Positions 17,468 to 26,167 of a stretch of DNA of 64,000 nt are shown here, piece by piece (within the stretch, counting starts at the first letter, position 1; each line of letters starts with the position of its first letter). The position numbers and the translations under genes are program-made. Origin of the DNA: Neobacillus paridis (GTDB lineage: Bacteria; Bacillota; Bacilli; Bacillales; Cytobacillaceae). The notes under the pieces are model-generated. The model saw only the letters and a program-made list of their open reading frames with translations, did no database searches and was not told where the DNA came from. The stretch spans positions 186,001 through 250,000 of the forward strand of contig NZ_JAESWB010000005.1 in the NCBI RefSeq assembly GCF_016765675.1, in the 5' to 3' direction.

Positions 17468-18703
17468 TTAGGCGTGGTAATTTTTATGTCCGGTATCCTT
17501 TTGACGCAGCTTCTTAAGCTGGATTTTCGGCTGCTTTGAAGTCATCATCACGATGAGTAAAAGCAATGCGGTTATAATCGCGGAGGTAATAAAAGGCGCT
17601 GATACCATGTAGGCAAATACCCACCCGCCCCAAAGCGGACCCAGTATCCTTCCTAAGCTATCCATGGCGTGTTGCAACCCCATCGTAATCCCCTGACCCA
17701 TTTCGTTGCGTTTTGACAACATAGCTGTCGCAATAGGACGTACTAACGCCTGACCGAAGCCGGTAAACATACATCCGACAATGGCAACCCATTCGAATGA
17801 AGAAATGCTGATTAAACAATAGCCAAATGTGGAAATGATTAACCCCATTTTGCAAATGGTGTCTTCCTCGAAAAAATCGGTAAACTTTTTCAGGAAAAAG
17901 AATTGCACAATGACGGAAAAACCAGCTTGAGCGCTAAATGCAAGACTTACAAATTCAGGAGACGAATCAAAGCGCGCGATCATAAAATAGCCAAGCAGAC
18001 CAAAAAGGCTGGATGCAGCAATAGATAAACCGAGAATGATCGTATAAAGGTCCCAATATCCTTTCTTGGTTACCATCGCAATTGATTGCCACAGGGATAA
18101 GGACTCACTCCCTTTTGCAGAAGGATTCTTATTTTCTCTTTGAAAATCGGTTTCTTTAATGAACAACCAGGCGAATGGAAGCGTGATAAATGCCAATGAA
18201 CCAGCAACAATAAAGGGCACCAATACCCCGAAAGGTGAAAACACACCTCCTACGGCAGGACCACATAAAAAGCCAAGACCATTGACAGCCCCCATCTTTG
18301 CGATCGATTGACTGCGATTCTTCCTTTCCGTTTGATCGGCTACCATTGAAAAGACTGCCGGTTGGGCACCTGATGACAATGCTGCACCAATTAACCGTAA
18401 CAGAAGCAGCTGCCAATAACTCTGAGCAAAAATCAAGATTAGGAAGGCAACTCCAAAACCAAATACGCCAAATATCAGTACCGGTTTTCTTCCTATCTTA
18501 TCGGCAAGACGCCCCCAGAGCGGGGCCGTTATCAATTGTGATATGGCCCAGATGATAATTAAAGATGACATTTGTACGGATGAAAGGTTTAAGTTATCCG
18601 CTAAGAATGGTAATGTAGGAAGCACTATTCCATAACCTGTCATCGTCAAAAACATAATGAATCCTAGTATAAAGAATGCCTTTCGATCCATCATCATTTT
18701 CAT
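17468..18703 (-). CDS. MFS transporter, drug/metabolite proton antiporter type
   Basis: This 411-residue, 12-helix major facilitator has the loop 2-3 motif GRLADKIGRKP and the second-half FTGFGQALVRPIATAM region, resembling TetA/Bmr-like exporters. The N-terminus MKMMMDRKAFFILGF is preceded by a weak AGAAAG site, and one of the later ATGs may be used. It lies within the catabolic island and could export an intermediate or import an acid. A hairpin lies between it and the preceding DUF35 gene, so it may have its own promoter. Confidence 0.85.
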   Translation of the reverse strand: MKMMMDRKAFFILGFIMFLTMTGYGIVLPTLPFLADNLNLSSVQMSSLIIIWAISQLITAPLWGRLADKIGRKPVLIFGVFGFGVAFLILIFAQSYWQLLLLRLIGAALSSGAQPAVFSMVADQTERKNRSQSIAKMGAVNGLGFLCGPAVGGVFSPFGVLVPFIVAGSLAFITLPFAWLFIKETDFQRENKNPSAKGSESLSLWQSIAMVTKKGYWDLYTIILGLSIAASSLFGLLGYFMIARFDSSPEFVSLAFSAQAGFSVIVQFFFLKKFTDFFEEDTICKMGLIISTFGYCLISISSFEWVAIVGCMFTGFGQALVRPIATAMLSKRNEMGQGITMGLQHAMDSLGRILGPLWGGWVFAYMVSAPFITSAIITALLLLIVMMTSKQPKIQLKKLRQKDTGHKNYHA

Positions 18704-18819
18704 CTTCTTTCTATGTTAAAAGAAAACTTACAGATTGATGAGCTTTTATTAAGACGAAGACAGTGATTTTGATTTGAGGGAAGCAGCAATTTGGTAAATG
18801 TACTTCCCTTAGCTCTAAA

Positions 18820-18846
18820 GGAACGGAAAGGTAATTCTTCCGTTCC
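18820..18846. terminator. Hairpin between DUF35 and MFS genes
   Basis: Perfect nine-base arms GGAACGGAA and TTCCGTTCC enclose a nine-base loop. The T-run is stronger on the plus side (CCTTTTT) than on the minus side, so on the coding strand it may be only a partial terminator. Confidence 0.5.
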
Positions 18847-18910
18847 TTTTTCAATCAAAGCAAACGGAACGATATTTTCGATTAAAGGGAAAGGGCGAAA
18901 GTTATCCCCT

Positions 18911-19309
18911 CTAAACTAGTCGAAAATAGGGAAGAACAATTGGGTCATCCACCTTTTCAAAAACAACAGTTACTCGTTTATCTATAGCGATATCCTCCCG
19001 CTTGCCAATGATACGAGTCATCATTCTTACCCCCTCATCGAGCTCGACAATCCCGACAACAAAAGGGACTTCCTGTTTAAAAGGTCCAAAAGCTTGATGC
19101 ACAACGGTATAACTATATATTTTCCCGGCACCTTGAGAATTTCGCCACCTGATCTTCTCTGAAAAACAGTGAGGGCAAATGGAACGAGGATAAAAGATAT
19201 AGTTTTGACAATCATCACAATATTGAATCAATAATTGTTCGTTCTTTAACCCGTCCCAGAATGATTTTGATTCCTGATCGATGGATGGTTCAAGAATATC
19301 TTTTATCAG
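18911..19309 (-). CDS. DUF35 OB-fold/zinc-ribbon protein, acyl-CoA-associated
   Basis: This protein of about 132 residues has a rubredoxin-like zinc ribbon (CDDC and CPHC, about residues 31-49) followed by the OB-fold DUF35 domain (GKIYSYTVVHQAF, VVGIVELDEGVRMMTRI). DUF35 proteins partner thiolase-like proteins; in archaea and actinobacteria they channel acyl-CoA intermediates. The start is odd: no in-frame ATG/GTG/TTG exists at the right place. GGGGAGGG, inside the last codons of the thiolase gene, lies seven bases before a CTG (19307-19309), which I take as start; ATT at 19313-19315 is the alternative. An ATG at 19364-19366 would overlap the thiolase gene by ~55 bases. Function is thought to require the upstream SCP2-type thiolase. 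Confidence 0.75.
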   Translation of the reverse strand: MIKDILEPSIDQESKSFWDGLKNEQLLIQYCDDCQNYIFYPRSICPHCFSEKIRWRNSQGAGKIYSYTVVHQAFGPFKQEVPFVVGIVELDEGVRMMTRIIGKREDIAIDKRVTVVFEKVDDPIVLPYFRLV

Positions 19310-19310
19310 C

Positions 19311-20450
19311 TTAATCCCTCCCCAAAATAACAGTTGACGTGGAGGACAACACCCCACCGGTACCATGCACCAATGCAAGTTTTGCATTCTCTACCTGGCG
19401 CTTGCCTCCCTCTCCTCTTAGCTGTCGTACGGCTTCAATCAATAAAAATATTCCATACATTCCTGGATGACAGTACGATAAACCACCGCCATTGGTATTC
19501 ATTGGGAAATCACCGCCGGGAGCAGTTCGTTGACCACTGACAAAAGCTCCACCCTCACCCGGCTTACAAAAACCAAGTGCTTCAAGGGTTAATAGTACAG
19601 TAATCGTGAAAGAATCATAGATTTCCGCTATATCAATTTCATCATGGGTAATACCTGCCATTTCAAAAGCAGCTCTGCCAGATTCGCGTGCACTTGTCAT
19701 CGTTAAATCAGGCATGTTCGCAATGGTATTATGGGAATGTGATTCACCATGACCCAATATCCAAATGAGTTTTTTGTTCAGTCTGGAGGCAACTCTTTTC
19801 GATACTACGACAACAGCTCCACCTCCATCGGTAACTAAGCAGCAGTCCAATAAATGGAGCGGTTCAGCAATAAGCCGGGAATTCAAAACATCCGCAATCT
19901 CAATTGGTTCCCTCATATAAGCCTTTTCATTCAAAGTCGCCCATTTTCTTGTTGCCACTGCAATTTCCGCCAGCTGCTCAGAGGTAGTACCATACTGGTG
20001 CATATGTCGCATGGCAGCCAAAGCATAAGCCCCCACCGGAGTCGGCAACCCATATGGTAATTCATACTGAGCTGTTAATGCAGATGGAAATGCCGATCTA
20101 CCTGGATTGGTCCGACTCGTACTTCCGTAAGTGATTAACGCTACCTCAAACAATCCGGCATTAATTCCAGCTACGGCATGCCCAACATGCGCCTCAAATG
20201 AAGAGCCGCCAATATTTGTTGAATCTGTATATTTTGGCTGGATGCCCAAATATTCAGCTAACATCAGGCTGGGAGCCCACGCCCAATTTCCCGCTGTAAA
20301 CAATGCATCCACCTCATTCTTTGTTAATCCAGCATCTTCTAACGCTAATTTTGCAGCCTGTGCCTGCAGCTGTAGAACATTTTTCCCCGGAGTTTTGCCA
20401 AGATCGGATTCGGCAACACCAACAATTGCAGCAACTCTTTCTGATTTCAT
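19311..20450 (-). CDS. SCP2-type thiolase / lipid-transfer protein
   Basis: This 379-residue thiolase-superfamily protein of the nonspecific lipid-transfer/SCP-x type contains DCCLVTDGGGAVVVVS, EIYDSFTITVLLTLEALGFC, NTNGGGLSYCHPGMYG and a terminal HGTGG. It differs from the classical thiolase encoded at 6189. In steroid side-chain and branched-chain degradation, similar proteins act as thiolases or, with a DUF35 partner, as retro-aldolases releasing a short acyl-CoA. The DUF35 gene follows with overlapping signals. The ATG has AAGGGGGG just upstream. The 283-base leader holds the palindrome array. Confidence 0.85.
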   Translation of the reverse strand: MKSERVAAIVGVAESDLGKTPGKNVLQLQAQAAKLALEDAGLTKNEVDALFTAGNWAWAPSLMLAEYLGIQPKYTDSTNIGGSSFEAHVGHAVAGINAGLFEVALITYGSTSRTNPGRSAFPSALTAQYELPYGLPTPVGAYALAAMRHMHQYGTTSEQLAEIAVATRKWATLNEKAYMREPIEIADVLNSRLIAEPLHLLDCCLVTDGGGAVVVVSKRVASRLNKKLIWILGHGESHSHNTIANMPDLTMTSARESGRAAFEMAGITHDEIDIAEIYDSFTITVLLTLEALGFCKPGEGGAFVSGQRTAPGGDFPMNTNGGGLSYCHPGMYGIFLLIEAVRQLRGEGGKRQVENAKLALVHGTGGVLSSTSTVILGRD

Positions 20451-20533
20451 CGTGCCCCCCTTTTCCTAGGACCCTTTATTAAACAAGAAAAAATTGATTT
20501 TTTCATCCATAAAATGGTCTAGATTAATCCCCA

Positions 20534-20706
20534 ACTGACTAGTTAGTATGCTATATCATATTTTTACTTACCGGTTAGTATGTTGCGAAAACAATAAACG
20601 GATCCTTTCGTTTTTTATAAGTAAAGCTAACTAACTAATGGCTATGTCATCGGAACAATTAACTAACTAGTTAGTATTTTTTTGTAAAACAAACTGACTG
20701 GATAGT
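20534..20706. promoter_or_regulatory. Phased array of TetR-like palindromic operators
   Basis: Sites matching ACTNACYRGTTAGT are centred at 20540.5 (ACTGACTAGTTAGT), 20572.5 (ACTTACCGGTTAGT), 20668.5 (ACTAACTAGTTAGT, perfect) and 20699.5 (ACTGACTGGATAGT). A left half-site is centred at 20636.5, and a weak 8/14 match at 20604.5. Spacing is 31-32 bp, three helical turns, throughout. The array fills the gap between the acyl-CoA dehydrogenase stop codon and the SCP2-thiolase start. Confidence 0.65.
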
Positions 20707-20733
20707 ATGTTTTTAATATGAAAACAAAATCAT

Positions 20734-21900
20734 TTATAGCAATTCTCCTACTTTTATATGGCCCTTTAATAGATTGCGTGCGATGGTACGACGTTGAATT
20801 TCATCCGTTCCTTCAAAAATTCGATGCAATCTTAATTCCCGATACCAGCGTTCAATTGGTAATTCTTTCGTATAGCCCATTCCCCCATGGATCTGTAAAA
20901 CCCGATCGACCACCTTATTGGCCATGATTGCCCCATTTAATTTTGCCATTGATGATTGATGACGAGCATCCATTCCATTTTCCGCCATCCATGCTGCGCG
21001 GAATACAATCCATTTCGCTGCTTCAATTTCCACCGCAGAATCTGCAATCATCCACTGAATGGCTTGCCGTTCCGCAATTGGCTTGCCAAATGTTTCTCGG
21101 GTCTTCGAATAATCAATGGCCATTTGTAATAACCGCTCAGCAGCACCAATTGCACCGGCTGGAATCATGTAACGTCCCTGGCCAATCCATTTCATTCCCA
21201 GTTTGAACCCTTGACCAAGCTCCCCTAAAATATTTTCTTCAGGCACTCTGACATTTTCAAAAACAAGTGTAGCAGGACCCCATTCTCCCATCGTATGAAT
21301 ATATTCGGATCTCCAGCCCATATCCCGGTCAACTAAGAAGCAAGTTACCCCACCATCAGCTCCTTTTTCTTTGTCCGTAACCGCGAAGACCATTACGAAA
21401 TCTGCTTCATTCCCATTTGTAATAAAAACCTTTTCTCCATTTAATACCCAATGGTCTCCATCTTTAATTGCTTGCATTTTGATATTTCTCGCATCGGATC
21501 CGGCCCCTGGTTCAGTTATCGCAAAACAAGAACGTCTTTCACCGTTGATAACAGGTATTAAATATTTTTGTTTCTGCTCTTCATTACATTCATACAAAAT
21601 GTTGTCAGCCGAACCGCCAAAGTTAAAAGGAACAAACGTCCTTCCTAATTCCATCGCAATAATGACGGACATAATCGGTCCCAAATTTGCCCCGCCATAT
21701 TCCTCAGGCGTGTTAATCCCCCAAAAGCCAATATCTTTTGCTTTTAACCGCAGCTCCTTGACTTTTTCTCTAGAAATACCTGGCCTTCCTTCTCTTTCGT
21801 TTTTTAATACTTCCTGCTCCAGTGGTTTGAGTTCCTTATTCACAAAATCCCGAACAGTCTTCTGAATCATTTTTTGTTCATCTGTTAATGTAAAATCCAT
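20734..21900 (-). CDS. Acyl-CoA dehydrogenase
   Basis: This 388-residue flavoprotein has the standard three-domain ACAD fold: the FAD/substrate motif FAITEPGAGSDARN, WVLNGEKVFITNG and the C-terminal signature RIFEGTDEIQRRTIARNLL, with the probable catalytic Glu at 363. It would introduce the alpha-beta double bond in an acyl-CoA and pass electrons to ETF; no etf genes lie in this window. GGGAG lies 12 bases before the ATG. It is the first gene of the minus-strand island. It may be transcribed separately from the genes behind the operator array, or lead them. Confidence 0.9.
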   Translation of the reverse strand: MDFTLTDEQKMIQKTVRDFVNKELKPLEQEVLKNEREGRPGISREKVKELRLKAKDIGFWGINTPEEYGGANLGPIMSVIIAMELGRTFVPFNFGGSADNILYECNEEQKQKYLIPVINGERRSCFAITEPGAGSDARNIKMQAIKDGDHWVLNGEKVFITNGNEADFVMVFAVTDKEKGADGGVTCFLVDRDMGWRSEYIHTMGEWGPATLVFENVRVPEENILGELGQGFKLGMKWIGQGRYMIPAGAIGAAERLLQMAIDYSKTRETFGKPIAERQAIQWMIADSAVEIEAAKWIVFRAAWMAENGMDARHQSSMAKLNGAIMANKVVDRVLQIHGGMGYTKELPIERWYRELRLHRIFEGTDEIQRRTIARNLLKGHIKVGELL

Positions 21901-22197
21901 GATTTTTCATCTCCCTTATGATATTTTATTCAAGTAATCACCCATATATCGAGGTGGATCGCGATTACTTTTAGCCAATTATAGATAACACCCCCTTTTA
22001 TATTTTGAATATTTAAAAAATACCTAATTTATAGAATATTCTATCACCTGTATTTTAAAAAATAAAGCGTTTTCATTAGACACTTTTTGACCTTTTGTTT
22101 CAAATTTATCTCTTTAAAGTGATAACCTTAATCTGGATCATACACGGTCAATTTGTTTATATATTGATATAGAGGTTTTTTATCATAATGGAAAGCT
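21901..22197. other. Divergent intergenic region
   Basis: This is an AT-rich region between the divergent acyl-CoA dehydrogenase and kinase-like genes. It contains an inverted repeat, AAGTAATC (21934-21941) and GATTACTT (21963-21970). No copy of the ACTNACYRGTTAGT motif is present, so ACAD is probably not directly under the same operator. No coding signal is seen. Confidence 0.45.
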
Positions 22198-22209
22198 GAG
22201 GATATGGCT

Positions 22210-23232
22210 ATGGAAATATCAGTTTCAAGATTATTTACAAACGAGCTTTTGCAAAAGGCTTTAAGGTTATTTGCGGCGACAGAAAAAGAACCAAAAATGC
22301 TTGGTGACTTCGAAACTTATATATTTGAGGTCTATCAAAATGACAGCCCTTTTATCTTGCGGTTAACTCACAGCTCCCACCGTACAAAAGAACAAATTGA
22401 ATCAGAGTTGGATTGGCTGAATTTTTTGTCGGAGCAAAAAATCAACGTGTGTTATGCCATTCCTTCTGTAAATGGAAATTATGTTGAAGTATTAGCATCA
22501 GAAGACACATTCTTTTTCGCCAGCCTGTTTAAAAAGGCAAATGGAGGAATAGTAAAGGCACAAAGTGTAAATTTCAATGATGCTTTGTTTTATGAATGGG
22601 GAAAGTTAGTCGGGAAAATGAATCGTATTACCAAAACCTACCGAAAACCCAGTTATATCGGCAAAAGGCCTGAATGGGATGAGGAAGATTTCATTTCCAT
22701 TGAAAAGTATTTTCCTGCTGATGATAAGTTGCTGTTGGAAAAAGGAAAAGCCTTACTTCAACAAGTTCAACAGCTTGACAAACACCCTGACTGCTATGGA
22801 CTTATTCATTCCGATGTTCACCAGGGAAACTTCTTTGTAGAAAATGGAAAAATCGAGCTGTTTGATTTTGATGATTGCTCTTACCATTGGTTTGCCAGCG
22901 ATATTGCAATCCCGATTTATTATGCAATATGGTATAAAATGCCCTTTGAAGCTAAGGAAAATCGCTCTAACTTTGCCCAAAATTTTGCGACACAATTTTT
23001 AAAGGGATATTACACAGAGAATGAACTCGATCCCTATTGGCTTCAACAACTGCCATTATTTCTCAAACTTCGCGATCTTGTTTTATATTCTGTTTTTCAC
23101 AAAAAAGAAGATTTATCTACAGCTGATGAAAAACTACTGAAATTTTTAAGTGATATTAGACATCGACTGCTTCTGAATGAACCAATTGCTGATTTAAATA
23201 TTGAATTGATATTGAAGGAAATCGGAATTTAA
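22210..23232 (+). CDS. Aminoglycoside phosphotransferase (APH)-fold protein
   Basis: This 340-residue protein kinase-like enzyme has the Brenner motif HSDVHQGNF (catalytic Asp) and the metal-binding DFDD of the APH/choline-kinase family. The N-lobe has the ILRLTHSSHR strand. It resembles Bacillus YerI-type kinases of unknown substrate rather than known resistance enzymes. Two ATGs lie at 22204 and 22210; GAGG at 22198-22201 is only two bases from the first and eight from the second, so I take the second. It is monocistronic and convergent to nothing. Confidence 0.75.
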   Translation: MEISVSRLFTNELLQKALRLFAATEKEPKMLGDFETYIFEVYQNDSPFILRLTHSSHRTKEQIESELDWLNFLSEQKINVCYAIPSVNGNYVEVLASEDTFFFASLFKKANGGIVKAQSVNFNDALFYEWGKLVGKMNRITKTYRKPSYIGKRPEWDEEDFISIEKYFPADDKLLLEKGKALLQQVQQLDKHPDCYGLIHSDVHQGNFFVENGKIELFDFDDCSYHWFASDIAIPIYYAIWYKMPFEAKENRSNFAQNFATQFLKGYYTENELDPYWLQQLPLFLKLRDLVLYSVFHKKEDLSTADEKLLKFLSDIRHRLLLNEPIADLNIELILKEIGI

Positions 23233-23428
23233 CTAAATACAGTGATGGGGTATCCCTCATGATAAATGAAAACTTACCGACTAGCTTTGATAGAGTTTTT
23301 TTAATTTTATTTACCAAGGTCTACGTTCCTTCAAATAAATTGTTCAACTTGATAAAAAAATTGATTACTAAGTTTATAAAATATGTTACTCTTTTTACTG
23401 TAAAAAAAGTATAAAGGGGGCATATTGG

Positions 23429-24076
23429 ATGAAATCATTATTAAAAGTGATTAGTGCCATCATGATTTTCACTCTTGGTTTTACTTTTGTCTTTTCTGGT
23501 GAAAAAGCTGAAGCAAGAGCAGGGGCCAAATTTACAGTAAAACTAACAAAATGTGTAGACGGTGACACAGCCTATTTTACAAAGGTCGGTAAGTCACGTT
23601 TCCTCTATGTGGACACTCCAGAAAGCACAATTCAACACGAAGCATATGGAAAAACTGCCGCTAATTATACATGCTCGATGTTAAAAAAGGCCAAAAAAAT
23701 TCAGCTGCAATACGATGGTCCAAGAAAAGACAAGTATAACCGTACTCTAGTATGGGTATGGGTGGACGGCAAACTACTGCAAAAGTTGCTGGTTCAAAAA
23801 GGATATGTAGAAAAATTCTATGACTATGGCACTTATTCTTATGAATCAGAATTGATCAAGCTACAAAAACAGGCGCAAAAAAATAGGGTCGGGCTTTGGA
23901 GTAAGAAAAAAGCCTCATCATCCAACAGCACCACAAAGAAACCAAGTACTAGTAAAACCAGCTTTAAGAATTGTACCGAATTGAGAAAGGTATATCCAAA
24001 TGGCGTACCTAAAGGTCATAAGGCATATGATTCAAAAATGGACCGTGATAAAGACGGATACGCTTGTGAGAGGTAA
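23429..24076 (+). CDS. Secreted thermonuclease (SNase) with C-terminal Excalibur domain
   Basis: This 215-residue protein has a signal peptide (cleavage near AEA-RA, about residue 30) and a staphylococcal-nuclease domain (33-165). The catalytic set is present: Asp44/Asp46 (VDGDT), Arg57, Glu65 (VDTPE) and Arg105 (KYNR), i.e. equivalents of SNase D19/D21, R35, E43 and R87. A Ser/Thr/Lys linker leads to an Excalibur calcium-binding domain (about 179-215) ending DRDKDGYACER. It is predicted to be an extracellular Ca-dependent DNA/RNA nuclease of the YncB type. A strong AAAGGGGG site precedes the ATG, and a hairpin terminator follows. Confidence 0.9.
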   Translation: MKSLLKVISAIMIFTLGFTFVFSGEKAEARAGAKFTVKLTKCVDGDTAYFTKVGKSRFLYVDTPESTIQHEAYGKTAANYTCSMLKKAKKIQLQYDGPRKDKYNRTLVWVWVDGKLLQKLLVQKGYVEKFYDYGTYSYESELIKLQKQAQKNRVGLWSKKKASSSNSTTKKPSTSKTSFKNCTELRKVYPNGVPKGHKAYDSKMDRDKDGYACER

Positions 24077-24115
24077 GAATAAGTCCTCTTACCCGCTTGA
24101 TTCCAAATGAAAAAA

Positions 24116-24156
24116 GCACCTCCAAATGTTAGTTGCGCATCTAACATTTGAGGTGC
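24116..24156. terminator. Bidirectional terminator between nuclease and LysM genes
   Basis: Sixteen-base arms beginning GCACCTC and ending GAGGTGC (24116-24132 and 24141-24156) pair almost perfectly, with A/T runs outside. It serves the convergent genes on both sides. Confidence 0.85.
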
Positions 24157-24163
24157 AGTCTAT

Positions 24164-25159
24164 TTATTTGTAGATTTTGGTCTGTTTCACCAGACTTCTC
24201 GTATCGTTTTTGTATTCCAGTAGAGAGGCACTTTCCAATTTGGATACTAGTTTGCCGACAGTGTCAAATTTTCCAATTTGGGTTGCGTTTACACGAACAT
24301 ATCTTATTTTTGCATTATACTTGCCAGAGTAGAAATAAAGGTCATAATCGTCCACCTTTATTTTGCTGCTCTTATTTTGCTCTTGGATATATTTAATGGC
24401 AAGTTTATGATATTCCTTGGTATCTGGAACCAAAAGGAATACTTGCGTGTTGCTGTCGTTTTTCACATTTTTATATTCCCATTTTAGCTTCTTTTCAGTT
24501 AATTTCTTATGAATCTCTGATCTTAAACTTACTTTTGTGAGAAATTCCACTTTCTTTTTATTAAATGTGCTTTTAATGCTTGGTTCAACAAGTTTCCTAG
24601 CTTCATAACTTATCAGATTCAACATATAGTTGTCATACACATATTCCGTTTGATCCCCAACAAGGTCTTTGGCAACGAAATAACGTGTGTTCGTGCTTTT
24701 TTCCTTCATTTCTACAGACACATATGCTGGATTTTCACCTTCCAAGTCGGCATTTTCCGTGACATATAGTGTGATGTCCATTTTCCCTTTATAGGTAGAT
24801 ACAATATAATCAATTAGTTTCGAACGTTTAATCATCTTCTTTTGATTAGTTGTATATGATTTGTCTTTTTCTAGCTCCGCATAATATTGTTTTGCAGTCT
24901 TGTATGAGTAAGAAACTGGCACTTTCAATTTCTTCCCAGCATATATACGGTCCGACTTCAGTTTGTTCAAGCTTTTCAATTTGGCTACGGTAGTTTTGTA
25001 TTTTTTAGCAAGCTCGCTGAGCGTATCGCCTTTTTGAATGGTAATCATCTTATAGTTGGATGCTGCATTCACATTAAGTGTTCCTGCCCCGGAACCTAAT
25101 GCAATCATGGTCGCTAAACCTACACTTAAAATTGATTTTTTCAAATTCTTATTCTTCAT
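24164..25159 (-). CDS. Secreted LysM-domain protein
   Basis: This protein of about 331 residues has a signal peptide (to VNAAS, about residue 33) and one LysM peptidoglycan-binding motif (about 38-82: YKMITIQKGDTLSELAKKYKT ending YAGKKLKVPV). The C-terminal ~240 residues are unrecognised, Lys-rich and predicted extracellular. Two in-frame ATGs lie at 25163-25165 and 25157-25159; GGGGGAA is spaced better for the second. Probably cell-wall associated; no catalytic motif is visible. Confidence 0.8.
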   Translation of the reverse strand: MKNKNLKKSILSVGLATMIALGSGAGTLNVNAASNYKMITIQKGDTLSELAKKYKTTVAKLKSLNKLKSDRIYAGKKLKVPVSYSYKTAKQYYAELEKDKSYTTNQKKMIKRSKLIDYIVSTYKGKMDITLYVTENADLEGENPAYVSVEMKEKSTNTRYFVAKDLVGDQTEYVYDNYMLNLISYEARKLVEPSIKSTFNKKKVEFLTKVSLRSEIHKKLTEKKLKWEYKNVKNDSNTQVFLLVPDTKEYHKLAIKYIQEQNKSSKIKVDDYDLYFYSGKYNAKIRYVRVNATQIGKFDTVGKLVSKLESASLLEYKNDTRSLVKQTKIYK

Positions 25160-25282
25160 GGTCATTTCCCCCTAAAGAATTAGATGGTAATATCGGAAAA
25201 AGTGTTTCAATTATAGTTATTATTTTTTCATTTTTTTAAAAACTTTCACTTCTAAAAACAAACGATTAATTTCACTCGTTAA

Positions 25283-25319
25283 AAAAATTAGGTACCACCG
25301 GCCATTTGGCGGTACCTAG
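25283..25319 (-). terminator. Terminator of the OsmC gene
   Basis: The hairpin has arms TAGGTACC and GGTACCTA, followed on the minus strand by seven Ts. It lies just beyond the stop codon. Confidence 0.85.
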
Positions 25320-25326
25320 GCTCTGT

Positions 25327-25791
25327 TTAATTAACTGTCACAACTTTACGTGGTTCCAAAATAATTTCATTCCGTTTTAAATTAACAGGATTGGCGATTG
25401 TATCCCCGACCGGGCAAGTGTTTTCGATAAATGAAACAAATTCTTCCACTCTTTCACGCGGAGCATCGGTAGCAATGTGTATGTTAAAACGAATCTCGGA
25501 ATAACCGCGGCGAACATCAGATATATTCATAAAACCGTCTGTATCCAAATCACCCTCTACTTCAACCCACAAATTATCAAACTCGATTCTAAATTTTTTA
25601 GCATAGACACGAGCCACAATAGCCTGACAAGCACCCAGAGCAGCTAGCGTCAATTCGACAGGATTCATTCCCGTATCTGTGCCCCCTAATTCCTCTGGCT
25701 CATCAATCGTAACCTCAAAATTTCTCGCCTTCGCCTTCACCTGAACTCCTTCCTGTAAATGAGCGGTTGCTTTAAAAGTAGTCATTGGCAT
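25327..25791 (-). CDS. OsmC family peroxiredoxin-like protein
   Basis: This 154-residue OsmC/Ohr-fold protein has the two conserved cysteines GACQAI and ENTCPVGDT, separated by ~60 residues, which in the family reduce organic or fatty-acid hydroperoxides. Several ATGs lie close together; GGGAG is spaced correctly for the one at 25789-25791 (MPMTTFKATAHL). The gene is monocistronic with its own terminator. The promoter region holds a perfect Rex-type palindrome overlapping the -35 box, suggesting redox-dependent repression. Confidence 0.85.
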   Translation of the reverse strand: MPMTTFKATAHLQEGVQVKAKARNFEVTIDEPEELGGTDTGMNPVELTLAALGACQAIVARVYAKKFRIEFDNLWVEVEGDLDTDGFMNISDVRRGYSEIRFNIHIATDAPRERVEEFVSFIENTCPVGDTIANPVNLKRNEIILEPRKVVTVN

Positions 25792-25867
25792 AGTCATTCT
25801 CCCTTTCGTTTTTGATTTTTTCAAAAATTAACTACCAACTAAAGAGTATGACCTTCCAATCCAAAAG

Positions 25868-25897
25868 TCTATAGATTTTTTGTGAATTTTTTCACAA
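25868..25897 (-). promoter_or_regulatory. OsmC promoter overlapped by a Rex-type box
   Basis: On the minus strand, TTGTGA (25892-25897) and TATAGA (25868-25873) are 18 bp apart. The palindrome TTGTGAATTTTTTCACAA (plus strand 25880-25897) exactly fits the published Rex consensus TTGTGAANNNNTTCACAA and covers the -35 and half the spacer. A Crp/Fnr-type site (TGTGA-N6-TCACA) is the alternative reading. Confidence 0.6.
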
Positions 25898-26167
25898 TAT
25901 TAACTCTAGAAAAATCAGCAATTTAGTATCTGTTTTAAAACTGCCTCTCTTGATTTCCATTTATAGAAAAATTCAGCTATTGAAGATACATGATCTATTT
26001 CCTTCGCTGTTTTGAATCAACGTAACAATCACGTACTGCTTATTGATCAAAGTGATTAATAATTAGGATCTCCCCCTTGAACTTATAAGTAAATGTAGAA
26101 AAATTCTTTACCTTTCCATTTTGAAATAGTTTAATAATGAGATAGCGCTAATGGGTGGGGATATACA
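25898..26167. other. Non-coding gap between osmC promoter and MFS pseudogene
   Basis: AT-rich sequence that includes the leader of the MFS pseudogene. I see no further gene or strong hairpin. Confidence 0.45.

Noticed and set aside
20734..22203. Acyl-CoA dehydrogenase as a member of the same TetR operator regulon
   Set aside because: No ACTNACYRGTTAGT motif was found upstream of it, so membership is not supported by sequence.
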